NCBI GenBank assembly: GCA_008933995.1
Contig: WARS01000036.1
Span: 6,238,419 to 6,302,418, forward strand
Reading direction: 5' to 3'
Source of the DNA: Datnioides undecimradiatus
Taxonomy: Eukaryota; Chordata; Actinopteri; Lobotiformes; Datnioididae
DNA: 64,000 nucleotides
Each line of letters begins with the position of its first letter. Position 1 is the first letter of the stretch. The translations under genes and the position numbers were made by a program. Positions 38,101 to 47,404 of the stretch are shown here, in pieces. The notes beneath the pieces were generated by a model. The model had not been told where the DNA came from. It saw nothing but the letters and a program-made list of their open reading frames with translations, and made no database searches.

Positions 38101-41100
38101 GGAGGACCAAGCAGAATCTGGACTATTCCTTCCTCATGATGTACGCTGTGAGCAAAGGTGTTTATTATGTCCAGGTACGTTCTTGGAAAAACAAACAATC
38201 TTCCTGTAGCAACTTGTTGGGGTGCATTTTAATCAGGGCCCTGTACACAGTTATTCACACGTATCAGAGTGAAAGCCTGTTACTTAAGCTAACACTGGTT
38301 TGCTTTTAGTTTAGAGCTTGTCAAACCAAATTAAAACATGGCGAGCACTTGAGGCAAATGTGTGCTGCTGCAGCCATTCATCAGAGCCAATGGAGTTGCC
38401 CCCCCCCGACTGGAGCCAGTTGCACTTATTCTGAGCCTAATCCTCTTAGACTTGTACGGCTCTTATCTGTCTTCTTGGCTAAACTAGGCATCCAATTTGA
38501 GAATGTTTATATAAATGTTTACTCTCAGCAGATTTGAAGTGCTAACGCCAGGCAGTCACGGTTTTTATTTCACTGTGTTTTTAATCTCACATCTTTCTAT
38601 CTTATGCATGCGGTGTGTCGTTTCCATTCTCTGCTCTCACCTGGAGGGAAGAGGTATTGCCTGTCCGGCATTAGCCACTGCTCTAGTTTAGTGTAGCTGT
38701 CGAGCTCAGCTCAGAGTTGTTGTCCTTGTAGGAATATAGAGGAGTCTCCCTCTTTGCCATCACCATTAACAATAGACCCCAACTCTTAAAGTCGGTCTCT
38801 TTTTCTCTGTCTTGCATTTTTTTTTTACTGTCTTTGCTTTTGTTCTTCAGCTGGAGGATGATATTGTGGCCAAGCCCAACTACTTTGCCACCATGAAGAA
38901 CTTTGCCCTGCAGCTCTCATCTGAGGACTGGATGATCCTGGAGTTCTCTCAGCTGGGCTTCATCGGTACGATCAATGCATTATGCACTATCAAGCCAGCT
39001 GATAGCACAGCATAACAACAGTGCGCCTGGCTCTGGCCTCTCTAAAGTGCTTATTAACTCATTATCCTAACTTTAACTTGGCACAGCATTCGCATTCTGT
39101 AAGGCTCTCAGGGTTTACAAACAGTCAGATGCTCTATAGATGGACCAGGACCAGAAGGTTTAGAAAAGATGGAAATTATGTTGATCACTGTAGAAAGTGG
39201 GTCATTGTAAAGTAACGTGATTTGGCAGGAAGAAGCAAATCAAAACACTGTGTACTACGATATGCAAATGAGGAATGGATTTTATCCTTGTTCGGTTCAA
39301 CCGGTTTGTTGCAAATAAGTGGCTGTGAATGATGCTAAATGCCTCTGGGCAGGATCAATGACCGTGATTCTCTCTTACCTACAGGAAAAATGTTCCAGGC
39401 TCCCGACCTAAATCTCATTGTAGAGTTCATCTTCATGTTCTACAAGGAGAAGCCCATCGACTGGCTGCTGGACCACATTCTCTGGGTCAAAGTCTGCAAT
39501 CCTGAGAAAGATGCGGTATTGTGCAATGTGTTTACTGTCTACATATGAGTGTTTTTAAAAGAGGAATGGCTCTTCTCATTCTTCCCTTCTTCTTTATTTT
39601 TTTTTTTTAATAGAAACACTGTGAGCGGCAGAAGTCCAGCCTACGTGTACGCTTCAGACCCTCCCTGTTTCAACATGTGGGACTCCATTCTTCTCTTGCT
39701 GGAAAGATCCAAAAACTCACAGTGAGTTTCACACCCACACATTCATTTACTTTCAACAATGGCGGGGCTACTTCCTGATGGCTTCCTCTCTGTCTGCATC
39801 CTGTAGGACAAAGACTTCCTGAAGCCGCTGCTCCACAAGATGCATGTCAATCCGCCAGCTGAGGTTTCCACTTCAATGAAGGTGCCGTGCCTAAGTTCCC
39901 CTAAAATACATTGTCTCAGGATCCCTGCTTTGAATTTTTCTAGTCTCTTTCATTAGAATGCTTATAAACACAGTAATTTAATGCATTATCAGCCAAATTC
40001 AAAAGCTGTCCTGTGTGTTTGTGTCACACAGGTTTATCAGGGTCACACATTAGAGAAGACATACCTGGGAGAAGACTTCTTCTGGGCCATTACACCAACT
40101 GCAGGAGACTACGTCCTCTTCAAATTCGACCGACCTGTCAGCATTGAGAGGTACACGTTTGTAATGTGTCTGTGTGCACGGCTTCACAGGTTTGCATTCA
40201 CGTAATATGATGAAAGCTGCACAGGCCGACGTGTGTTGTTATTCTGCCTGCTTTCTGTCAGTGTTTCAGGTTTAGCTTCAGTGTGTGTGTTTGCGTGTGT
40301 ATGCATGTGTGTGCTTGTGTGTCTCCAGGGATCAAGGCGAGCTAATGAGAGTGCTCTAAAATAAGCATTCTCAGGCCGGCCTCCTACTCTCTGTGGAGCC
40401 GAGCTAGAGAGGCGGCAAGACAGCGAACACAAAGAGAGCTGAGAGAGAGACTGACGGCTTGGATCAGGGCCGACCTGAGAAAAGGATGTTAATATTTGGT
40501 CATGTGGAGATTAATTTTATGGTGATGAATGCATTCCGCCACTCTTGTAAAGATAATGTTAGGACAGCGAGACAAGTGTGTGTGACTGTCAGTCACTCGG
40601 CAAGCAAGTGGCAGCAAGTGGGAAAAGGGCCATCTAGCGTTCTACTGTCTGACTCTGAAGTGTTTTGTCTGCTTTAGAATGACACCAATTACACCAGCTC
40701 AGACTCTTAAGCCATGCCAATCAGACAACATCCCATCAGCAGTTGGTCGAGAGATGCCACCTTCTTTATTATCTGTCGCTGCCTCCGTCTCTGGTTGGCA
40801 CTCTTCCTCTGTCTCCTACACTCTGGCTGCATCCCATTTAACACAAGTAAATGCAACGCACCCACAAACAACCTTGTTTTCGGATGCAGTTCATAATGGT
40901 TTAGTTCGTCTTTGAATCCGAAAGCCACAAGTGAAGCTCATATTCCCCACCGTGCCCATGCTTTGTGAATTCAGATCATCCCCCGGGTTGCTCAGAAATC
41001 TACTGAGATTTGCTAAAAAGGCAGAAATATCGGAATTTTTAATGTTCAAAACCTGTTAGCTATGACCTGAATATGAGATCTGAGAGGCATAAGCTTTGAA

Positions 41101-42551
41101 ATTTTGATCAGCTGCGTCCTACTGACAGCCAAGCCCGTACACCGTTTTTGTGCACACAATTTTTCATTTCATGCACGTAACTCACCTAATGTCCACCGGG
41201 GCTTAAAGGTCGATGTGTGGCAGGGAAGCGCAAGAATGCCTATTCGTGGATGCGAGCATTAAAAAGGATGCTTGATTTGTTTGGCAGGTTCCTGTTTCGC
41301 AGCGGTAACCAGGAGCACCCAGGGGACAAGATCGAGAACACCACAGTGGAAATACTGCCCGCCTCGGTAGGGAAACCCCCTCCATACACACACACACACG
41401 TACACACACGCAGTCTGTCACCTCTTTGTGGTGTGATGTGCAAACGGTCTTGATTAGATTACACTGAGTGGTTGCTCTTAGGGACGAATCATATTGATTA
41501 TCGACAGGAATGCGAGCGTGACTGAATCGTTTGCTCTGCCAGAGGCGAAAACATTCTGACATTGTGATCCACACTTCCAGCGTAGAGTCACAGCTGCTAG
41601 CATTTGGTCAAGTGCTTCTCCAATCAGAACATTTTTAATTCCATCTGTGCTCTGGTGTTTGACCCTACTTTCCATCCTTCACTTTGTTCCTATGTCAGGA
41701 AACTGGACTGCAGACCAAAGAGAAGTACAAGCGAACTGACGACCACTTTTACAGAATCGGTAAGTGGATTTGACAGTCTCTTATTGCTGTGTGTGTATGT
41801 GTACGTGCGTGTGCGTGCGTATGCATATAAACACACTGGAACAGCAGGATCAGATTACACACTCACACTGATGGCGCCTACAGTGATAGACAGTGTACAA
41901 AAACGTGTGAAATGCTCTCAGTCACAGCCTTTTTCTTTTTTTATCCCTTCCTGAAGTTTTCTGGAATTCCTGCAGTGATTTTTCTCATCTTTATTCTTTT
42001 CCTGATTTTTTTTTTTTTTTTTTCTAAATAGCTTTTTGTTCCTTAGATTTATTTCCTGGCATATGTGATATCTTAAAAAAAAAAAACAAAGCCTGGTGAA
42101 AGCCATATGCTGAAATGCAATCAAATACATATTCCTTCACTGAGCCAGTTAATATTGATAAATTCTGTTTCACTTGAGAACCTCAGATAAACAACACAAG
42201 ATGTCAATGTCTTGGCAGTGCGTTCTCCCTACAAATAAAAAGTTACACGTTTTATGAGGTTTTGTTTGTGCTTTAACACAGGTCATTTTGAGAAGGGTGT
42301 GGCAGAAGGGGCCGTAGATCCTTCCTTCAATCCTATCGTGGCACTTCGTCTCTCGGTTCTCAAAGACTCAGCTGTGTGGGCCATCCTCAGTGAAGTAAGC
42401 CAGTCACACGCCACCTGCTAATCTCCTGTCCAATCACACGATAAATACCACTTGCTCTACATTCCTGCTGCCCCCTTGCTTTTATCTAATTGCACATGTT
42501 GATGGCTCTGCTCTCCTCCTGCAGATACATATAAAGAGGATAGCTGGCTGA
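17149..42551 (+). CDS. mgat4a: MGAT4A, alpha-1,3-mannosyl beta-1,4-GlcNAc-transferase IVa
   Basis: Golgi type II membrane enzyme (family GT54) that adds a beta-1,4-GlcNAc branch to the alpha-1,3 mannose arm of N-glycans. Sixteen coding exons: 17149-17242, 28021-28188, 29237-29377, 36198-36331, 36452-36498, 36652-36765, 38099-38174, 38851-38965, 39385-39515, 39614-39721, 39807-39881, 40032-40150, 41288-41366, 41699-41759, 42282-42394 and 42525-42551. All phases agree, giving 533 aa (human about 535). Residues 1-6 are cytosolic (MRLRNG), about 7-24 form the transmembrane anchor, then comes a coiled-coil stem ([20 protein letters not shown]). The catalytic domain follows, with [26 protein letters not shown] (the likely metal/nucleotide-sugar acidic motif) and [20 protein letters not shown]. 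The last exons, from about 40032, encode the lectin-like module. The N-terminus and synteny separate it from MGAT4B. Confidence 0.97.
18245..18303 (+). repeat. LINE 3'-tail fragment
   Basis: AGAAGTACTTCATTAATCCC followed by CTGAGGGAAATT is the widespread teleost LINE tail of the form ACTTTATTRATCCC..GGGAAATT. The family (Rex/L2 type) is not resolved. Confidence 0.6.
22055..22320 (+). repeat. Degenerate teleost interspersed repeat
   Basis: Contains AAATCCTCATATTTGGAAAA, a later GATTATTTTGTGTCAGTCAA, and ends AATTGTTTCAGCTCTAAAAT. This order of blocks is common in percomorph genomes (canonical end AATCGTTTCAGCTCTA). Related copies lie at 48145 and 62838. Confidence 0.55.
23764..24173 (+). repeat. 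Pair of identical 23-bp direct repeats
   Basis: TAGTGGACATACATTGATGG plus CGT occurs exactly at 23764-23786 and again at 24151-24173, 387 bp apart in MGAT4A intron 1. Flanking sequence differs. Confidence 0.8.
28189..29236 (+). other. mgat4a: MGAT4A intron 2
   Basis: AT-rich intron; nothing else recognised. Confidence 0.8.
29378..36197 (+). other. mgat4a: MGAT4A intron 3 (6.8 kb)
   Basis: No convincing exon or RNA gene. It contains a short (CACT)n run at about 32237 and a (CA)n array at 34660. Reading frames up to 189 codons here (for example 34294-34863) are low-complexity and match nothing known. Confidence 0.75.
34660..34686 (+). repeat. (CA)n microsatellite
   Basis: About 13 CA units in MGAT4A intron 3. 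Confidence 0.9.
36766..42281 (+). other. mgat4a: Remaining longer MGAT4A introns
   Basis: The introns 36766-38098, 38175-38850, 38966-39384, 40151-41287, 41367-41698 and 41760-42281 hold no recognised gene. They contain TG/CA arrays at 37350-37414, about 40278-40322 and 41386-41410, and a poly(T) run near 42007. Confidence 0.7.
37350..37414 (+). repeat. Compound (GT)n/(GCAC)n microsatellite
   Basis: TG-rich array changing to alternating GCAC units; strictly alternating purine-pyrimidine over about 60 bp, which could adopt Z-DNA. Confidence 0.85.
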
Positions 42552-42776
42552 CTCTTCTGGAGCAGGCACATGAATCATGGCCCCGAGAGGACCACAATCT
42601 CCTAGACTGCTTACGCAGGGCCTCTGGCACCTAGCAACCAGCGGTGAAGTCATTAGAGTCCACTAGAGTTGCTCTTCTGAGCTTGTCTGAGGAACGCCAC
42701 CTCTGTCCCCGCTCTTCCTAATGTACTTTACTTTGCTTCTCATCGATCAATTTCTTTCTTTCTGCATCTGTTTCTC

Positions 42777-42836
42777 TCTCACTCTTTCTCTCTCTCTCTC
42801 GCTCTCTCTCTGTCTCTCTCTCTCTCACTGTTGTGC
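42777..42836 (+). repeat. (CT)n tract in MGAT4A 3'UTR
   Basis: Nearly pure TCTC run of about 60 bp in the presumed 3'UTR. Confidence 0.85.
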
Positions 42837-43536
42837 TCTTAATTCATTTGTGAGAATGTGAATACTACTGTCTAAAGAACAACAACGAAGTGTGTGAAGA
42901 CATCTGCTCCCAGCTCTGGCTCTCAAAGTGACTGTGTTGTTCAGCAGCTTTGATCACAATCAGAAAACGCTCGGATGAATGAGGACAAATCTTCACATCT
43001 GGGGAGAACCAGTCACCTGGCCACTGGTGTAGATGCTGCCAAATCCCTCTCTGTTACTCAATGCTGCCACCTTTTGGGCAAGCTGGGGCTTTGCACTGTC
43101 ACTAGCGCCTCAGCTAAAAGCCCGTGATGATCAAGAATGTTGTCATCACTAATGGCCAGTTGCTCTCTGTTCTCGACAGAGGTGACGGAGCTCCAGATCA
43201 ACACCAGCCCAAACAAAAATGTTTCCCTCACTTCCAGAGTATTGTCGGTCACGCTCAGATACTCCACTCGTCCTGAAACACGAACTCAGGATGTCAATAA
43301 CAACGTTGACCATAGGCCAGATACCGGGGTAACTACTCCAGTCCATTAAGAAAATGAGTACCATGACACCTTATTCTATCTCACCTCCTGTCTGACAGGC
43401 TGTGTATGACCTCAGTGTCCATTTATAGTAAAACCAATCAGACATTGCCTTGGCGTCATTTCCCGAAGGAATATATTGTTATATTGATATAATATTACAG
43501 CTATGACGATCTATGAAGGTGACTTAATTTATTTGA

Positions 43537-43542
43537 AATAAA
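43537..43542 (+). terminator. MGAT4A proximal poly(A) signal
   Basis: AATAAA about 1 kb after the stop codon. Confidence 0.45.
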
Positions 43543-45115
43543 TCTTTAATTTGTACAAGAGGTAAAATATATTTTTATTCTATTAAGAGATGTTTATGGT
43601 ACTTCAGACTGTTTTATTTGTGTACTGTTGTGTTGTTTGTTTTCTTTTTTGTTTTGTTTTTCAAAATTGCTGTTGTACATTTTACTTTCATTTTTACAGC
43701 TACTTGCAGAGTTGCTTTGTCTGCTGGTGCAAGTAGCTCGATTCCTTCTGTACCTGTTTCTTTTCACGCAAAGTGAATATTTACAACTGAAACAAGTTCA
43801 TTTTCACCGCTTAAAACTGAATGGTAGGTGAGTTGTGAATAGATTCTGTTGTGGGTTGAAATTGGAAAAAAATGTGCCTTATATCCAGGTCCCTTGAAAT
43901 TGTCTCAGCAACGTGATTCCAATCTGTTCCCTCTCAGTTTTGCCTGCACTTTGATTGCTAGATACTAATATTTTTAAAATAACATACACAGTCCAATACA
44001 CGATTGGATGTTCAGAACAATATCTCCGTGTGATGCTAAGTGAAAGTGGTAAAATCGAGTGGGCGGGTTGTTCCTGATTACCATCTGAAACGGCGTGATT
44101 TGCACTGCTTTTTCACTGTTTTTTGTTACCATCACACCTTACACCATTGTACTTACATTTTTCCATCTTCCCATAGTAGACACTCATTTCACTGACTCCT
44201 CCAAATCCACGCAACAATTCATTTTGTCCAAACAAGTATATGTTTGATTGGACAGAATATTATGACTACTGATCATTGCAGAATGCGCCTTTTGTTGTAT
44301 GATTTGGGTTATGTTGTGTAGAACTTTCACTGATTGTAAATATATGAAAAAAGCAATGAGCATTATTTCTCTTTCTTTCTCTCACTCTCTTTCACTTTCT
44401 TCTGCCTCACTTAAAAGTTTATTGAAATTCACTTGACATGTTTTGTATTTGTGTGTGTGTGGATGTGTGTATGCATCTGTGGGTGTGTGGTCAGTGTTTT
44501 GAGTGGAAGCTATTTTTTTAAGTGAAACAGCACTCATTTCACATTGCAGTGGTTTGTTTAAGGGGGAAAGTGAAGTGCCTTTATGGTGGAACTGATATGA
44601 AAGTGGGACAGTTTTTGTTTATTGTGTTTGTTCACATGCATGATTATTATTTGTAATTTATAAACTTTTGTTTGGTTTTTGGTTGGGGCAGCCTCCTGTA
44701 CTCCCTGATCAGACCATCCACGCTACAGCTGTACTCAAGAAAAGTGAAGTCACTTGATCTCTGCCTCTTCATCAGATTTTCTTTTTGTTAAGTGGAAGGA
44801 GATGAGCACAAGCCACTTATGTAATGGAACACATTTTGAAAGGGGAGTTTAGACAGTGCTAACAGGATTGGCCTCTACCCCTTGTCCTGCATCCACATAG
44901 AAAAAGAAACCGAATGCATGAAAACAGCATGACTGGTCATGTGGTCCTTATGATCCCCTTACTGTATTTGTAATAAGTGGACAGAAGACAAAAAAGAAAG
45001 AAACTCTTCCCTTCCTCGACAACCACATACACCCATCAGTTCATGTGCCTTCATCATGTACATGTGTATTCCTGCCTCTGATGTTTTTAGCATCATTTTA
45101 CATGGACATCTTTGA

Positions 45116-45121
45116 AATAAA
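45116..45121 (+). terminator. MGAT4A distal poly(A) signal
   Basis: AATAAA about 2.6 kb after the stop, followed by TG-rich sequence (TTTTTGTGTGTTATG) of the kind found downstream of cleavage sites. Confidence 0.5.
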
Positions 45122-45349
45122 TGATAAACGTTGTTAGAAGTCATGACCATTTTTGTGTGTTATGATTTTGCTCTCCTTGCATTAACCATACCATCTGCAT
45201 CACTAACTCTGATTATTTGAGAACCAAGTGAATACAAAGTAAATCCATTGCAAATATGAGCGAAAATTGAATCTGACATAGCTTTTTAATTTGTCACAAC
45301 TCGGTGAGGTGCTTGTTGCCTTCACAATTCCAGCCCGAGCATACATTAC

Positions 45350-45440
45350 AAAAAACTACAAGCCTACCCAGAATGCACCTTTTTGCGCCAGGAACTTCCG
45401 TTTTCCCATCATTCCGTTTCAGAAACATGGCGGAAAGGTT
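45350..45440 (+). promoter_or_regulatory. coa5: COA5 core promoter with ZNF143-, ETS- and YY1-like sites
   Basis: ACTACAAGCCTACCCAGAAT followed by GCA (about 45355-45377) matches the ZNF143/THAP11 promoter element (ACTACAA..CCCAGAATGCA). It is followed by GGAACTTCCG (ETS-like) and AACATGGCGG (YY1-like, 45425-45434), typical of TATA-less housekeeping promoters near the transcription start. The ATG inside the YY1-like site would open a six-codon uORF (ATGGCGGAAAGGTTTTTATAA, split here as ATG GCG GAA AGG, then TTT TTA TAA) if transcribed. Confidence 0.6.
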
Positions 45441-45538
45441 TTTATAACAACATTGATGTTAAGGCAGTTAATTAGCTGCTTCTCGCCTTTGAGAGTGTAA
45501 CATTAAAGCGACATTGGTGTTAAAGTTGTTTGTGCACG

Positions 45539-46881
45539 ATGCCGAAATATTACGAGGACAAAGAGGAAGACAACAGAGCATGCGCCGGCATCAGAGAGGA
45601 CTTCAAGGCTTGTCTCCTTCAGCACGACTGTGTGGTAAAGGTAAGTTAGCCGGCTAACGTTCAACGTCCTCCGGTGATGACATCTGACACAGTTTTAAAA
45701 CCCTGCTCCTTTTAGTGACCTACATAAGCTTAGGGCTGTGTGGCTTTGATCATGCGCACATGAACAAATTTAAATGGATATTACCGACCAGTTAACCCTG
45801 TAACACACTACTACCATATTGGCGAATTAAACCACCTCTCTGTTAGCTAAAACAGCACTGTGTGAACCAGTCCACTTGAAAATTAACTACTGGAGACGTG
45901 ACGCTGTGAGGTCACGCGCGGGGTCAATGGTGAACTTGACTTTCTCCCCTCATACTTTCCGCCAAACTGCAGTGATAAAAACTGACAATTTCAAATCGGT
46001 TCGTAAAGTGTCAGTTTGTCTGTAAAACGATGGACAATATTTCCCCAAGCTTACTAGATAAGTTATCATAACTACGTCACCAAAATACGCGGTTGAGCGC
46101 GGTGTTATCACATTAATCATGTCTAACTGCGCGAGGGCCTCATTCTGGGTTTAAATGTGTGCTAAATAATAATTTTGATATAATAAAATAAAATATCAAT
46201 CCTAAAGATCCAATCAGACAAAGCCATAAAATTAGTTGCCTACATAAAAATACTTTTATGTATTTGCCAAGGTGTTCAGTCCTTAACCATAATGGTAAAA
46301 GATTTATTTTCTATTTCTAAAATTTCCTATAGTTCTAAGTTACTAGTTCCTCCGCACTGGATCAACCAGTGTGTAAATTGTACAGTATTGCCTTTGGAAG
46401 GAAATGCCACATTCCTGACTAAAGCTAAAATACTTTTACTTCCCCTGTGTGTTCTCTGCAGAGTTTAGTTGTGCAGTCCCACATTCACACAGGACTGATT
46501 CAGAGTTTTTTTTATGCACATTTTTTCATCCAGTGGATTCTAACTTGCTTCCTTATTTGTCAGGAGGGGAAAATGCCAAGTGAGTGTTTGAAAGAAGGCC
46601 ACTGCAAAGCCCTGCAGACATCATTCTTTGAGTGCAAGAGGTCAATGGTAAGTCAGTAGTGATGATGTTGCACTTATTGGTGCAAGTGTCAGGAGGAATA
46701 AAGAGAACGGGGAATGTTTTAGGTTCCTCTTTCTTGGTGTGTCTGCACGTGTTTAAATTAAAGCGTACTCTGTCATTCAAAGCTAACTTGTGTTTTAAGC
46801 TGTACTGCTGGCTAATAAACATCTGCTCTCTATCGACAGCTGGACACAAGGTCGAGATTCAGAGGAAGGAAAGGATACTGA
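45539..46881 (+). CDS. coa5: COA5, cytochrome c oxidase assembly factor 5
   Basis: Three exons: 45539-45640, 46564-46647 and 46840-46881 (TGA), giving 75 aa (human 74). It is a small intermembrane-space protein of the CHCH/PET191 type needed for complex IV assembly. It starts MPKYYEDK and ends RFRGRKGY, both family hallmarks. Cysteines form the twin CX9C pattern: C15-C25 (CAGIREDFKAC) and the later CKALQTSFFEC. An additional CLLQHDC lies between. No cleavable presequence is visible, as expected for Mia40-type import. The gene follows MGAT4A on the same strand and converges on the nucleoside hydrolase gene. Confidence 0.97.
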
Positions 46882-47019
46882 AGAACCATCTGAACACTGC
46901 CATATAGCTGAGTGAATTTTGGATGATTTGCTGTAAATACTTGTATTGAGAGAAGGTCAGTGTATCAGACACCCCATCAGAAGGACATGTGTCATGAAAG
47001 TGGGTAACAGAGGACTATT

Positions 47020-47029
47020 AATAAATAAA
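47020..47029 (+). terminator. COA5 poly(A) signals (overlapping pair)
   Basis: AATAAATAAA gives two overlapping AATAAA hexamers about 140 bp after the COA5 stop. Confidence 0.6.
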
Positions 47030-47182
47030 GAACAATGCACACTGACACCTGAAAGGATTACCAACTGATCAGCAAAATGTAGCGCCGACAAAAACTGGAG
47101 CTGGCACTGGCTGGAGCTTTTTTGTGTGGATGAGCGTGTGTCGTGTTATGACTTGGAGAAAAATAAATAATGAAGAAAACGG

Positions 47183-47188
47183 TTTATT
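47183..47188 (-). terminator. Nucleoside hydrolase poly(A) signal
   Basis: TTTATT on the plus strand, AATAAA on the minus, about 215 bp beyond the hydrolase stop. The expected cleavage site is only about 120 bp from that of COA5 on the other strand. Confidence 0.5.
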
Positions 47189-47404
47189 AAATTTGGAATG
47201 AGTTACTGTCAACAAAACCACCAAACTTAAAAGAGTTCTAGTATTACTTAAATAGTTTTTATGATACAATCATCATACAGTTGAGATATAATACACAGTA
47301 ATAAGAGGCATGACTCAGCAGAAAACCATCTTACTGTGCCCAAATGTGTGGACGGAAACAGTGACGCAGTGGCCGTTAAAGCCTCCTCAGTATGTTCAGA
47401 GCTG

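Larger units (their letters stand above)
42552..45121 (+). other. mgat4a: MGAT4A 3'UTR (about 2.5 kb)
   Basis: No other gene is recognisable before the COA5 promoter. Two AATAAA signals (43537-43542 and 45116-45121) suggest short and long 3'UTRs. UNC50, which lies here in human as I recall, was looked for and not found. Confidence 0.6.

Noticed and set aside
42552..45538. UNC50 searched for between MGAT4A and COA5
   Set aside because: No stretch on either strand gives the multi-pass UNC50 sequence; the region looks like 3'UTR plus promoter.
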